Assembly: GCA_029204225.1 (NCBI GenBank)
Contig: CM055108.1
Location: 21,583,644 to 21,647,643 of the forward strand
DNA: 64,000 bases
Direction: 5' to 3'
Source: Diphasiastrum complanatum
Taxonomy: Eukaryota; Streptophyta; Lycopodiopsida; Lycopodiales; Lycopodiaceae
In this document: in pieces, positions 1 to 10,699 of the stretch
Layout: every line of letters starts with the position of its first letter
Numbering within the stretch: the stretch's first letter is position 1
The notes under the pieces: model-generated
Database searches by the model: none
What the model was told of the DNA's origin: nothing
Seen by the model: only the letters and a program-made list of their open reading frames with translations
Made by a program: the position numbers and the translations under genes

Positions 1-250
1 TCACATTAGTAGATCAAGTCCACACCACTTGAGTTTTATCAAAAGCACCATGCCATAACAGCAATTATGACCACTTAAAGTTTCTGAGATAACTAGTGTT
101 CCCTCCAGAATTTACAATAACATAACGAAGCTGTAGTAAGATACAGTGCATATTAGTGAGAAACTAGTGTTCTGAGATTCCTTCCGTTTGTAAGTATCAT
201 CATGGCATCCTGAAAGGAACTGTGTTGGTTTGAATTACAGCTTCTCCTCC

Positions 251-840
251 AGGTACTTTCCTGTTTAGAAAATGAAGACTCCTGCAGCCACAGTAGCTAG
301 CCAGATAAAATGTAAAAAACACCAGACAGGATAGACTCTGAAACTGACATTTCCCTCTTCTTTGACTTGGAACCCACTTCAGATCATCCTAGAATTCCTT
401 CGAGCCTTCAATCTACAAGGGCCACTTGGAGTTGGCACAAAGTCTTGCAGGATAAACTTTGAGACTGCCATTTCCCTCTTCTTTGACTTGGCACCCACAG
501 AGAATGGTGGGTTTGATGGCAGCAACAGCGATATTTTCCTTTGTAAAAGAATATGTTTTTATTTTTCAAATTTAGTCAAGTTCAGGAAGGAACGCTTTCC
601 CTCCAGGTACTTCCTGTTTAGAAAATGAAGACTCCCGCAGCCACAGTAGCTAGCCAGATAAAATGTAAAAAAATCCAGACAGGATAGACTCTGAAACTGC
701 CATCCCTCTTCTTTGACACTCCAGATCAACCTAGAATTCCTTTGAGCCTTCAATCAACAAGGGGCACTTGGAGTTGGCAGAAAGTCTTGCAGGATAGACT
801 TTGAAACTGCCATTTCCCTCTTCTTTGACTTGGCACGCAC
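251..840. repeat. Diverged tandem duplication, period about 354 bp
   Basis: Two copies of a segment of about 240 bp lie at about 251-500 and 605-840. Both begin AGGTACTT(T)CCTGTTTAG and end in CTCTTCTTTGACTTGGCAC. Each copy itself holds two versions of a unit reading CAGGATAGACT..GAAACTGCCAT, near 330, 450, 682 and 791. Copies differ by scattered substitutions and small deletions. No coding frame persists across the copies, so I treat it as a noncoding local duplication. Bases 1-250 show nothing I recognise. Confidence 0.8.
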
Positions 841-1182
841 TCTCAAGCCAGATCATCCTAGAATTCCTTCAGGCCAGCTAGCTTTTTGCCCCATGAGTCC
901 GCTCTGCATCTGATTTGTGGGTTAACCATATGAAACCAAGCAAAAGAACTGCTCTTTTGAAATCCTTGCATGTGATACCCATATTGGCAGCTCTTGAAAA
1001 TAAACAAAAAAAAGAATTCTGATCTGGAAAACTCTAACAAAAATCCCCGAATTGTGTTCCGAATTGCGATCCAGAATACGTTCCAAATCATGATCTGGAG
1101 CATGTACTGCATCTATGGTCTACCTTGAGCAACTTGAATTAAAAACCATATAGCAAACTAATTTTCTATTATAAGACATCAC

Positions 1183-1267
1183 AGATCCAAGGGTTGGCTC
1201 AGGTGATTAGCTTGGCATCCAAAGTTTCTTTGATCCTAGGTTCAAGCCCCCCTTGGAAACCAAGATG
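1183..1267 (+). mobile_element. tRNA-derived mini-SINE / retroposed tRNA-like sequence
   Basis: An 85-bp insert is flanked by a perfect 16-bp direct repeat, TATTATAAGACATCAC, at 1167-1182 and 1268-1283, the target-site duplication expected of LINE-mobilised retroposition. Inside is a pol III type 2 promoter: A box TGGCTCAGGTG at 1195-1205 and B box GGTTCAAGCCC at 1239-1249. A perfect 7-bp acceptor-like stem pairs CCAAGGG (1187-1193) with CCCTTGG (1250-1256). The D and T stems do not fold well, so it is not a working tRNA. No poly(A) tail is evident. It could be a short SINE or a one-off retroposed tRNA relative. Confidence 0.75.
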
Positions 1268-1283
1268 TATTATAAGACATCAC

Positions 1284-2700
1284 GTGCATGTATTCCTATT
1301 TCCAATAATCGTAGGCTTGTCAATCCAAGCTACTTTATGATGTTAAACAAACGTATCCAACTACACTTTATTATCTTAGGAACGAAACGGAACCATTCCT
1401 TGGGACATGTTCCTAAGAATGGTTTTGTACGATTGCTAGGTCACCTGAGGAAACGTTCCTTAAGTCAAAAAACAAATTAAATTAAACTTCCCCTAAAATC
1501 CTGTTATAGCCAGACCTTACACTGGGTGAACCTTGTCCATAAAAATGAATGAAATATGGTCTTTGAGGTTCCTAAAAAAGGGTTTCATGCATAAAAAAGG
1601 AATTTTTGTTTTTGTTCCTGTTCATGTTTCTAAGTTCCTGAAGTTTAATAATGCAAATAACTAAACTCAAATTGATCTGAACGCATTGGAAACACCCCTA
1701 TCGATCCAATGGCATTGAGTAGATGTGATTTGATACCAAATTTCATCCAAAGTGGCAAATTTTCTTAGGAGCCGTTTCTTCAAAGTTCAGAACGGGACGC
1801 CCATAACTAAGGAAAAACCTTAGAAACGAGAATTGATGTCCTTTATCAAGGCTCCTTACAATCTGATTTTGAGCTTCTGTTAGTAAATCTGCAAGTTCCT
1901 CCAAAACTCTCAACAAGAATTACATTGCAAGGGGCAGCACAAAGCATGGCTAATTAGGAATCCTGAACCATTTAAAATTCTTGAGAAGACTTTGTAGCAT
2001 CATGTCAGTGTCATTTGCATTTTATAAGATATACTCTTCCTTTCATTTTCAAAATTGGACAATAATGGGAGTGTTACAATGGAGTCGTCATGTTCTTCAA
2101 TAAAACACATCTTTAGAATCAGCCATTAACTTTCTCAATTCCTAGACTTCTACACAGGAGCAGATTTGGAAAACGAAGGTGGTATTTGTGGTTTTCTTAT
2201 ATTGATGGATTAGGCCTTTGTCCAAAGAGCTCTACTTGCACAATTGCAACAGATTAAGAGTGTTAGATGGGCCATCAACTGAATGAACCAGGGCTAGAGG
2301 ACTTTCTATCGAAATTCTCACAAGGACCAGCCAATAGCCTTCTGTAAGCTTCTACACTATCTCCACTAAGACTCAATTTTAAGGGAGTGAGAACTTCTTA
2401 CAAAAAGGACTTCTTTCAGGCAACTGGTTTGAGTCCAGCATAGAATTGGCGAAGAAGTTTCAATGTAGAATAAATCTAGCCCAAAGTTAAGCTTTTACAT
2501 GGACACAGCCTCCATCCCTTTGTTATTAAAACCAGAGGAAAGGCACATGGAAGTTTTTGACACAACCAACATCTTGCATCATTTCAACACACGGAACACA
2601 CAATATAAAATTAGTTGCTAAGGCAAAACCCTGCATGCAATGCTGTTTACATACATTGACAGTGAGTTGCACTAATTACACCCATTTGTAAAGGCTGGCT
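1284..2700. other. Noncoding stretch, no gene recognised
   Basis: AT-rich sequence with stops in all frames. Parts at 1370-1460 and 1760-1830 carry imperfect inverted motifs (AGGAACGAAACGG against CCGTTTCTTCAAAG) and may be a decayed MITE, but no clean terminal repeat or target duplication could be fixed. It lies 3' of the proposed host gene. Confidence 0.5.
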
Positions 2701-2792
2701 TCAGCTGCTGATGTTGGCTTTCACATCATTAGCTCTAAGATTGACAAAGTCTTTGTCAGGAATGTCAAATACACAGTACAGGTGAATGATTT
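2701..2792 (-). CDS. Candidate last exon of the minus-strand LRR gene
   Basis: An acceptor CTCCAG precedes an open stretch of 30 codons ending in TGA at 2701-2703. The peptide ends in ANDVKANISS and contains FDIPDKDF. The exon starts in phase 1, which matches the donor phase of the exon at 3190-3296, so splicing would keep the frame. Against it, the polypyrimidine tract is weak, the segment is short, and the joined protein does not continue an obvious leucine-rich repeat. It may be a chance open stretch, or another exon may lie between. Confidence 0.35.
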
Positions 2793-3189
2793 CTGGAGAC
2801 ATCAAACTGTTTGATGTTTGATGTCATAGGATTGATGGAGAATGGGAATAACAAGCATTTCAGCTGTGAACTTTCCTGAAATCAAGCCCCAGGGTGAAAA
2901 AAAATAGAAAATAGATAAGACAAACTTTAATAGCGGTCACTAAATGAATGAATCTATTGAAATATCAGCAACCACAAAAGTGCAGTCAACTTCACAGCTG
3001 GCAAATTTAAAATGGCAGTACTTGTGCACGTTGTCAGTTGTTCTTCAAAAAATATGAATACATTCCACGAATAAAACCTTAAAGTGATCCATTGGAGGGT
3101 GCACGATCCTTACTCATGCCAACAAATTGCTTCAAGTTTGTCGTTCTATTTTTCTTATATACGGTAAAGATGAGGTATCATATTTTTAC

Positions 3190-3296
3190 CATCTAAGAGA
3201 AGCTCTTTGAGGGTGCTTTCATGTAGTCCAGAAACTGCAGCCTTGCATACTGGATAATCTATAAGGTTTTCCCTTACATCAAGCAACTTTAGAGTC
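3190..3296 (-). CDS. LRR (ribonuclease-inhibitor type) exon
   Basis: A good acceptor (TGGCTTTCAG) and donor (GATG|GTAAAA) bound 107 bp encoding TLKLLDVRENLID then HESTLKELLLD. The L-x-x-L-D-V-x-x-N and L-K-E-L-L-L-D spacing is typical of leucine-rich repeats of the RNI/ribonuclease-inhibitor type, which form curved protein-binding scaffolds. The first base completes the Lys codon left open by the exon at 3459-3551, so the two join in phase. It ends in phase 1. LRRs alone do not give a specific function. Confidence 0.6.
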
Positions 3297-3458
3297 CTGA
3301 AAGCCACATTGGCAACAGTCAATATCATGGCCATGTTTTTTTCTCTCAAATGAAGAAGAGATTTACACCAAAAACAAGAGTGTGTATGCAAACAACCATA
3401 GCACATCACTTCATAGAAAATTGAGAAGGTTTTACTCTAGAGAAGGTAGCGAGCATAC

Positions 3459-3551
3459 TTCACAAAAGGAAGGATTTGAGCGATTGCTGCAAAGCCTTCA
3501 GTCTTTATTTCATTGAAAGCCATGTGAAGAACCTGAAGCCTTTCAAAGACA
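3459..3551 (-). CDS. LRR (ribonuclease-inhibitor type) exon
   Basis: A 93-bp exon lies between acceptor TTTTCAAG and donor GTGAA|GTATGC. It encodes FERLQVLHMAFNEIK followed by TEGFAAIAQILPFVK, a near-textbook RNI-type repeat (L-x-V-L-x-x-x-x-N-x-I then an amphipathic helix). It starts with the third base of a codon and ends with two bases (AA), which the next exon's first G completes to Lys. The only upstream exon found on this strand that ends in the right phase is at 44953-45123, about 41.4 kb away. Confidence 0.6.
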
Positions 3552-3984
3552 CTTGAAAAGTTAGCACGCACCATATCCAACAACATTCACAAAGAAAGAT
3601 GAACAGAAGCTTGAACGAGAATGTAAAGCCACGTTTGACAGCTATTGTAAATTCTAACACAGGGAAAAGACAGGGACAAATCATCATTAGAGATAAATTT
3701 GTCAATTTGGAACAAAATCTGTAACCGGGACATTCCATTAAGCAGATTTGTAATTCACATCAATGCATGTCTTGTATGTGGCTAGGCCATATCACAAAAT
3801 TTAGATCGATTATGTAATTATCTCTGTAATTTGGATGCTTTCTTGGTGATTTCATGTTGAGAAGTTTTACAAGGCAACTAGAAGCTGTTTCATGTTTCTT
3901 AACATCGATAAGTTATGACCAACTAATTGAAACACTACTCTACAGAGTTCTTGTAGTAAAGACAAGCCAGTCCATGTTTTGGAG

Positions 3985-4165
3985 TCTTGAGCTTCTTGGA
4001 GTTATACAATTTCGAGATTTTAGCTAGAGACCTGCCTGAGCTATCGACGGCCATTGATATTCATACGGTTTTCTTAGTTGGAGAATGCTTTGTAGATGCT
4101 TTTTGCTACTTTATGCTCATTTGATACCAACATTCATGATTGAGTTCATAACATGGTATTAAAGC
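3985..4165 (+). mobile_element. LTR end plus primer-binding site of an unassigned LTR retroelement
   Basis: The segment ends in CATAACA at 4153 and is followed at 4154-4165 by TGGTATTAAAGC, a two-mismatch version of the plant initiator-Met primer site TGGTATCAGAGC. This layout marks the 3' edge of a 5' LTR. A clearly homologous copy in opposite orientation lies at about 44160-44335, sharing TTAGTTGGAGAATGCTTTGT and flanking words. The LTR start is not resolved. The sequence after the primer site is a TC run and LINE-like coding, not an obvious gag. Confidence 0.5.
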
Positions 4166-4184
4166 ACTTTCCTGTCCTCTGGAT

Positions 4185-4189
<5 letters not shown>

Positions 4190-4224
<35 letters not shown>

Positions 4225-4234
4225 TCTCTCTCTC
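4190..4234. repeat. (TC)n microsatellite
   Basis: About 45 bp of alternating CT with one interruption (CCCTCTC). It sits between the primer-site-like sequence and the LINE ORF1-like frame. Arg/Glu-repeat frames read through it on the minus strand are artefacts. Confidence 0.95.
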
Positions 4235-4236
4235 AG

Positions 4237-4978
4237 CAGAGGTAGACGCTTTGAGACTTGAAATCCAACAACTTAAGATTACAATGTCGACGTTACTGCA
4301 AGACAATAAGGTTCTCAAGCAGAAAATACAATCCCCAGAGGGAATGCCATCCCCAGTCACAAGCAAAATTAATGAGCTGGAACACCATCTCAGTGACACA
4401 AGGAGGCCACAAAATCTTGGGCTTCGTTGTTCCAAAAAGAAGAAGGTAATCCTGCTCACATTTCTACTGTCATTTCCGCTACCATCTTCGAGGAAAAACT
4501 ACGTGACTTCAAATCCTGCAATGTCCGTGTTCGAGGTGTTCTCGACACCCAACATGTGATGAAAGAGGCAAAAGCATTTTTAGATACTACGCTGAGTTTC
4601 AACTCCGATGGATTAGCGGACCAAAAAAGATAACTCTACTCTCATCATTCGTTTCAAATCAAAAGAGGATAGAACCAAAATATTGAGACTCGAACCTAAG
4701 CTAAAGGGTACACACATTTTCTTGGACGAGGATCTTACCTATATCCAAGTTCAGGAATGCAAATAAAAATTTCAGGAGGCTAAAGCATCAGGATGTTTTG
4801 CAGTTTACCAGAAAAAATGCATATACGAAACCCCTGAAGGGAAACACCTCGTAGATCTTCTCTATAGTTCCTCATCTGGGGCCTTTTGGCATGAAATTAT
4901 TCCCCATGTTCCACCCTTGTTGCTGAGAGATTTACGTCGCTGGACTGAGTATCTCACTTTACTTTACACTCTCGCGAG
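4237..4978 (+). pseudogene. L1-type LINE ORF1-like remnant (coiled coil plus RNA-binding fold)
   Basis: In pieces of different frame the strand reads a heptad-rich segment (LRLEIQQLKITMSTLLQDNK), then NVRVRGV (4525-4545), TLIIRFKSKEDR and LKGTHIFLDEDLTYIQ (about 4640-4750). This order, coiled coil then a strand like NxRxRGV then KGTxIFLDEDL, resembles the RNA-binding ORF1 protein of L1-clade LINEs (Transposase_22 type). Stops and frameshifts occur near 4450, 4631 and 4765. It stops abruptly at about 4980, where family C gag begins. The identification rests on motif recall only; an unknown gag with a coiled coil is the alternative. Confidence 0.45.
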
Positions 4979-4981
4979 GGG

Positions 4982-5460
4982 TTGCATATATGGCCTACCT
5001 TTCGTCATGACCTTCGTATCGCTATGATTGACCCCCAATGGCTAGTTCGCCAACATGATCTGTTTCGTAGCCTTACCCATACTGGTGAGTTGACTGCTTA
5101 TATTGACCAGTTTACTGAGCTTTCTTACCTTTCTGGTGATCTCCACCCTACTAAGCTTACTTCACGCTTTATTGCTGGTCTTAGAGATTCTTTACAATAT
5201 GATGTATCATCCTTCCGGCCTCCTACTCTCTCTGATGCTATTTCCTTGGCTACTACCTTGCAGCATAAGTATATCATGTTTTTCCAGCCCTCGCTTAGGG
5301 ACGCCTACTATTTCAGCCGCTTCTCTTACCTTGGCTTGCACCCTGCTCCACCTTTGTTCGTCGCTATTCAGCCGCAGAGTTCGCTGAGATTCAGCAGAAG
5401 CGTCTCTGTTGTCGCTGTAAGAGCCCAGACCACATGGCCCATGACTGTCGTCAGACTCCT
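4982..5460 (+). pseudogene. Family C gag fragment with zinc knuckle
   Basis: The frame from 4982 encodes the C-terminal half of a Ty3/gypsy capsid domain: IWPTFRHDLRIAMIDPQWL, then FTELSYLSGDLHPTKLTSRF, then a helix-rich stretch ending near 5270. In another frame, at about 5411-5455, lies a complete CCHC knuckle (CRCKSPDHMAHDC, spacing C-x2-C-x4-H-x4-C), the nucleic-acid-binding motif of gag. A frameshift therefore separates capsid from nucleocapsid. It matches 60590-61345 on the minus strand closely. The N-terminal half is absent. Confidence 0.8.
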
Positions 5461-5609
5461 GGCCCTACTACAGCTGTTTTTTACCATGAGGCCATTACTC
5501 CTGCTGAATCTGATATTTACATCCAAATTCTTGATACTCCTGACCCACCTCTTGTTGATGTACCGGCTGACCCGCTTCCTGCTGATCCTGCTCCTGCCGC
5601 TTGCCATGC

Positions 5610-6060
5610 GCAGCTTGTTATGGTACTTGGGTTGGGCGTCCTAGTCCTTGCTCTATTCGGTTACGTGTCTGCATCTCGGGGCGAGAGTATATTGCTTTAG
5701 TGGATACAGGCAGTACACATTCATTTATTAGCAGTTACATTTCCACCAGGATTCATCCTACACCTGTTCTCGCTTCCTAGCCTCTGTGTTGAGGTTGCTA
5801 GTTCCCATGTTTTTCTCGGTTCTTAGATGTTTCAGGGCTTGGATTATCGTATTGGTGACTTTTCTGTTCAGGCAAACTTCTACATCATTCCTCTGGAGCG
5901 CTATGACATTATTTTTGGTGCAAATTGGTTCTCTTCACTTGGTACTGTTGATGTGGATCTCTCTCAGCAAAAACTTTCCTTTACTTATGCTGGTTAGCAT
6001 CATTCACTTGCTGGTATTGATTCCCAGGGTGACTATCAATTTGTTACCAGGAAGCAGTTT
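5610..6060 (+). pseudogene. Family C retropepsin (aspartic protease) remnant
   Basis: At about 5690-5760 the plus strand reads IALVDTGSTHSFISSYIS, the D-T/S-G active-site loop of retroviral-type aspartic proteases. Further on come RYDIIFGANWFSSLG and VDVDLSQQKLSFTYAG (about 5905-5995), the flap and second half typical of gypsy proteases. Stop codons near 5780 and 5996 and at least one frameshift break it. The protease would cut the gag-pol polyprotein. The same C-terminal motif recurs at 60480-60560 on the minus strand. Confidence 0.75.
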
Positions 6061-6529
6061 ATGCGTAGCCTGCCAAAGGCTCAGGGTGCAGCTCTTCTTT
6101 CCATTCAAAGTACATCAATTGTTGCTTCACTTTCACCATCAGTGGGTCCTCTTCCTCAGGGTGATGCTGCTTCGGATTTACAGGTTGTTGCGTGGCTTAC
6201 GCCTATATGCCTTGATTACGTTATGGCCGATGTTCCTACTGATTTCTTTGGAGTTCTTCACGGGTCCACGATTGATGGTTCCCTCGCTATTGCTGCTCAG
6301 GTTGTATCTTCTTTTGCTTTACTCCATGGATCTCTGCTTGAGGTTTGTGATCTGCCTCATGATATTTCTACGGTTCTTTACATGATTCATGCGCCTATGG
6401 CCCTTACCGTTACGCAGCTATTGTTTGTCTGGATGATCTTCAGGTTCCCCATCACTTCGGGTTGCTCTATATCGCTTGGTCTCCGATGCTGAGTTGCCAC
6501 TTTGTTCTGGTGATCCGAGACCATCAGAG
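6061..6529 (+). other. Family C novel internal region, first part
   Basis: Right after protease, where a gypsy element should carry reverse transcriptase, is an open frame from 6061 with FGVLHGSTIDGSLAI, PHDISTVLYMIHAP and, in another frame, VCLDDLQVPHHFGLLYIAW. No RT motif (no F/Y-x-DD, no LPFGL) is visible in any frame. The copy at 58650-60353 has the same words. The piece is cut at 6529 by copia A, and its reading continues at 17492. I do not recognise the family. Confidence 0.6.
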
Positions 6530-6592
6530 TGACAAATTCCAAGGCCTAGCTATGGAGTATCATAACAGCATAGTAAGCACACTATGAAAGCT
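6530..6592 (-). repeat. Copia A 3' LTR remnant
   Basis: About 60 bp match the start of the other LTR at 10700 (CCTAGCTATGGAGTATCATA and onward to CTATGAAAG) and then break off into the RNase H coding end. A deletion therefore removed most of the 3' LTR, the polypurine tract and the end of pol. TSD CAGAG is at 6525-6529. Confidence 0.85.
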
Positions 6593-7141
6593 TGAAAGCA
6601 CACTCTACAAAGTGCCTTAGTAAAGATATCTGCTGCTTGATCGTTGGTATCACAGTACTCGAGCTGAATTTCTCCACTTTGTATCTTCTCTCGTAAGAAG
6701 TGCTGATCCACCTCAATATGCTTCGTACGAGCATGGTACACAGGATTTTTGGCAAGCTGGATGCAACTTTGGCTGTCACACTGAAGAATAGTAGGACCAT
6801 CTTGTGGAATCTGCACCTCCCCAAGAAGTCTCCTGAGCCATATTGCCTCGCAGGTAGCTTTTGTCGTTGCCCTGTACTCAGCCTCTGTCGATGATAAGGT
6901 AACTGTGGGCTGTTTCTTGCTGCACCAAGAAATGGCCCCTGAACCAAGGTTGAAAGTGTAACCTGTGGTCGACTTTTGATCATCCTATCACCTGCCCAAT
7001 CCGAATCGGTAAAGCCTCCAAGCTGAAGCTTTCCGTCATCTGTGTACTCAATCCCATAGCAGGTTGTCCCTTTGACATACCTCAAAACCCTCTTGGCTGC
7101 TTTCCAATGTGCTTCAATTGGAGAACTCATGAACTGACTTG
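6580..7141 (-). pseudogene. Copia A RNase H remnant
   Basis: Frames on the minus strand read [11 protein letters not shown] (the conserved D-x-D-W-A block), then after a frameshift at about 6980 [20 protein letters not shown], then [20 protein letters not shown] and [11 protein letters not shown]. These are the standard RNase H blocks of plant copia elements, which degrade the RNA strand during reverse transcription. The C-terminus runs into the truncated LTR. At least two frameshifts and the stop after RPDISYRLV separate it from RT. Confidence 0.85.
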
Positions 7142-8635
7142 CTACACCAACCGATAGGAAATGTCTGGTCTCGTAGTGGTGAGATAAATGAGGCTACCCA
7201 CAAGCTGCCTATAAAGAGTCTCGTCCACAAAAGGAGTGCCATCATCTCTAGATGGCTTACTGCTGGTATCAATGGGCGTGGAAACGGGTTTGCAATCCTG
7301 CATGTTGAACCTGTTCAAGACTTCACATGCATAGTTAGCTTGGGAAATAAACACACAGTTTTCCTTTTTCCAAACCTCCAAGCCAAGACAATAGTGGATT
7401 AAACGCAAATCCTTCATCTCGAACTCATTTGATAAATGAGCCTTCACCTTTTCAATAAGCTGCCCATTGTTACCCGTGATGACCAAGTCATCCACATAGA
7501 GAACTATCAAAACAATGTTCCCATCTTCCTCCTTCACGAACAGGTTGCAATCCGACTGACTCTTTATGAATTGCTCCTTGGCAAAATAGTCGTCAATACG
7601 ACCATACCAGGCCCTGGGTGCCTGCTTCAAACCATATAAGGCCTTCTTAAGCCTGCATACCATACTTTCCTTGCCCTTAGCCTCAAAACCTTGTGGCTGT
7701 TCCATGTAGACTTCTTCAGCCAACTGTCCATTGAGAAAAGCACTCTTCACGTCCATTTGATGGACCTCCCAACCAAAAAATGCAGCCAATGCTAAAACCA
7801 ACCTGATAGACGTCATCTTAGCTACCGGTGCAAACGTCTCATCATAGTCCAAGCCCTCCTTCTGTGCATAGCCTTTAGCAACCAGCCTTGCCTTATGCTT
7901 TTCAATGCTCCCATCCAATTTGTATTTGGTCCTGTAGACCCACTTACAGCCAATAGGACGCTTCCCTTTTGGTAGCTTCACCAAATCCCATGTATCATTC
8001 TTGAGAATGGAGTCGTACTCCTCTTGCATAGCGTGTTGCCATACCTTCTCATCTGCTGCCTCAACGAATGTATGCGGATCTTGTGAATCCAAAATAGTAG
8101 TCATAAGTGAATAGTTTGTCTCCTGGTGTTCATGCTGCTGGGCTTGCCTTTGAGACCTCCTTGCCCCTGGATTGCTGCTCTCTCCCTCATCCAATATCAA
8201 ACCATCCTGCACAGTTTGCCAATACCACTTGGGAAACTTCTTCCTTGTAGTTGGTGATGAAGACGGTGAATAGGACTCAACAGATTTGCCCCTTTCCTTC
8301 CGCTTCCTAGCCTCCTCGGATTCTTCCTCTTGATCACTCATATGATCATCCTGAGGCTCCCCAATATATGGATGTGGATCATCAAGTATTGGCACAAATT
8401 CACTTGTACCATCCTCCATCTCAAGTTCCTCTAAAGGAGGCGTTTGATCTTCTTCAAAGATCACATCTCGACTTATGATCCTCTTCTTGCTAGTAAGATC
8501 GTAAAGTCGGTAAGCTTTGCTTTCTTCACTGTATCCCAAGAAAATGCACTTTGCTGATTTTGCATCCAGCTTCTTCCTGTTATCCTTGGGAATATGGTCA
8601 TAGGCCGTACAACGAAACACTCGCAAAGCGCCCAC
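7142..8635 (-). pseudogene. Copia A reverse transcriptase
   Basis: A 497-codon open frame starts within the integrase C-terminus (GALRVFRCTAYDHIP, LGYSEESKAYRLYD) and continues into RT: WKYR-like block CKWVYRTKYKLDGSIE, ARLVAKGYAQKEGLDY, HQMDVKSAFLNGQLAEEVYM, YGLKQAPRAWY, then the catalytic box LYVDDLVITG. It ends at a stop after TTRPDISYRLV. RT copies element RNA to DNA in virus-like particles. This is the best preserved domain of A, but it is separated by stops from integrase and RNase H. Confidence 0.92.
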
Positions 8636-8662
8636 CTTGGGCTTGATGCCACTAAATGCCTC

Positions 8663-9715
8663 TTATGGAGTCTTGCCTTCCACAGCTTTTGTTGGACTTC
8701 TATTCATTGCCTCGCCCCAAAAAGAGTTGGGCAACCGCTTTGCCTTGCGCATGCACCTTGCACACTCCACAATAGTTCGGTTCTTTCTCTCTGCTATGCC
8801 GTTTTGCTGAGGGGTATGAGGAGCAGTAAGCTGCCTTTTGATCCCGTTGGCCTTGCAAAATTCCACAAATTTTGCCTTAATAAACTCTCCACCACCATCT
8901 GACCTGAGCATCTTTATCTTCTTTCTTGAATGTTCTTCTACCAAAGCTTTGAAATGCAGGAAGTACTTGAATGCTTCAGATTTTAACTTCAAGAAATAAT
9001 TCCAAATCTTGCCTGAGAAGTCATCAATAAAGGTCATAAAGTAATATGCCCCCCCTGCAGATTTGGTTTGGGTTGGCCCCCACAAATCTAAATGTACCAA
9101 GTCAAGTATGCCTGCTGCCCTGGTGGTGCTCTCCTTGGGAAACTTATGTCTTTGCTGTTTTCCCATAGCGCAAGCCTCGGAAACTGAAGAGCTTGGCTTA
9201 ACAACTAGAAGCCCCTCCACCATATGATCCTGGTTCAACACCTGCATGCTTTGGTAGCCAAGATGTCCATACCTCTCATGCCACAATCTATCCACATCAC
9301 TTCCTTTTGCTGTATAAGCATGCTGACTAGGGATAGAAGTGTACAACCTGTATAGATTATCTTCCTGCAATCCTTTGGCCACAACCTTCCTATTAACACT
9401 CAAGTCCAACACAAGACAAGAAGTAGCATCAAATTCTACTTTCATATTTTGTGGAGTGATAGCTCCTACTGAAAGAACTTTTTTAGCAAGTCCTGGTACA
9501 TATAAGACATTCTTAATGACTTTGACTTCTCCTGATGGAAGCTTTACAGGTACTGTGCCCTTTCCCTTGACCTTGTGTGTTGAGTTGTCACCTAGGCACA
9601 CCTCTTGTCCATCACAAATCCCCACAAAGGTATCAAACCAATCCCTATGAGGGGTCATGTGCTTTGAAGCACCTGAGTCAATGTACCAACCACCTGTTGT
9701 AGCTTGTGAGGTCAA
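8663..9715 (-). pseudogene. Copia A protease-integrase segment
   Basis: A 350-codon frame begins with the protease active site WYIDSGASKHMT, then LWHERYGHLGYQ of the GAG-pre-integrase zinc region. In the zinc region one cysteine of the C-x2-C pair is replaced (SEACAMGKQ). The integrase core shows the catalytic triad: LDLWGPTQ, LRSDGGGEF and QQNGIAERKNRT. It ends at a stop at about 8660, just before the segment that continues into the RT frame. The lost cysteine and the stop argue for pseudogene status. Confidence 0.92.
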
Positions 9716-9751
9716 TGCAACAGAGAATAACTCAGCTTGCCTTATGTCACT

Positions 9752-10644
9752 CTACTGCTCTCTTGCAACACTCTCAACAACATTTCCTCTTTGCTTCTTT
9801 GTGCCCTTCTTTTGGTCTGCAAGCTTCTTCCTGCACTCAAAAGCAAAGTGTCCATATTTACCATAGTAATTGCAATTCCCCTTCCTTCGAGGTGTGGAAG
9901 AAGTATTCGAGGAGGACTGTGCTTCTGACATCTGCAAGTTCTCCATTCCTTGCTCAAGTGTTTGTGGTGCTCCTTTGTTCTTGCCTTTACCTGTCTTCTT
10001 ATCCTTGGCTGAATTTTGCTTCTTCTTAGAAGCAAAGGCATGCTCCTGGAAATCTTCCCTCTTGGAGAGATTAACTCTTCTCATCTCCTCCTGTAACAAG
10101 AGACCATAGACTTCTTCATAGGTAGGGATCTTCTCTCTCACAAATATCATCATCACAAAGTTCCGATAAGCATATGAAAAGCTATTCAGAACTATTGGCA
10201 CCAAGTCTTTGTCAGCAATAGACTCTCCAAGTACAGAAAGCTGATATCTAATATCCTGAATCTTCGTAAGATGATCAGTAACTGTCTCCCCTGTCTCCAT
10301 TCTGAGAGTATACAACTTGTTCTTCAAGTAGAGAAACCTGTTGTACTTGCTGTCTCATACAATGCACAAAGAATGTGCCATGCATCCACAGGCCCTTTGG
10401 CTGACCTGATTAGAGGAATCACATTATCCCTCACTGACATGTTGATGATCCTGTGTGCCTTTTCCCCTCTATTGATATAGTCCTTGAGTTCAAGTTCAGA
10501 TGTTGGAACAGGCTCCTCACCTGTCACAAGCTTCCAACATCCTTTGTCTTCAAGAATGTCCTTGATCTTGAGTTTCCATATGCTAAAGTTAGTGCCATCA
10601 AGCCGGTTGGCTTCACTCAGCATGCTCTCTGCAAGACTAGACAT
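9752..10644 (-). pseudogene. Copia A gag (frameshifted)
   Basis: Gag starts at the ATG at 10644 (ANRLDGTNFSIWKLKIKDIL), runs to about 10330, then continues in another frame with LRMETGETVTDHLTKIQDIR and YGLLLQEEMRRVN, the UBN2/retrotran_gag-like capsid. The zinc knuckle reads CNYYGKYGHFAFEC, so the second cysteine of C-x2-C is now tyrosine. A TAG near 9752 separates gag from protease. The start lies 43 bp after the primer-binding site, as expected for a copia gag. Confidence 0.88.
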
Positions 10645-10687
10645 AGCTGATAGAAATAAAACACAAAAGGCAAACTGGGGTTTTCAC

Positions 10688-10699
10688 GCTCTGATACCA
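10688..10699 (-). promoter_or_regulatory. Copia A primer-binding site
   Basis: The plus strand reads GCTCTGATACCA, the exact complement of TGGTATCAGAGC, complementary to plant initiator Met-tRNA. It directly abuts the LTR start at 10700 and fixes both the orientation (minus) and the LTR edge. Confidence 0.95.

Noticed and set aside
4106-4459. Arg-Glu-repeat protein on the minus strand
   Set aside because: It is the antisense reading of the TC microsatellite and LINE-like sequence.
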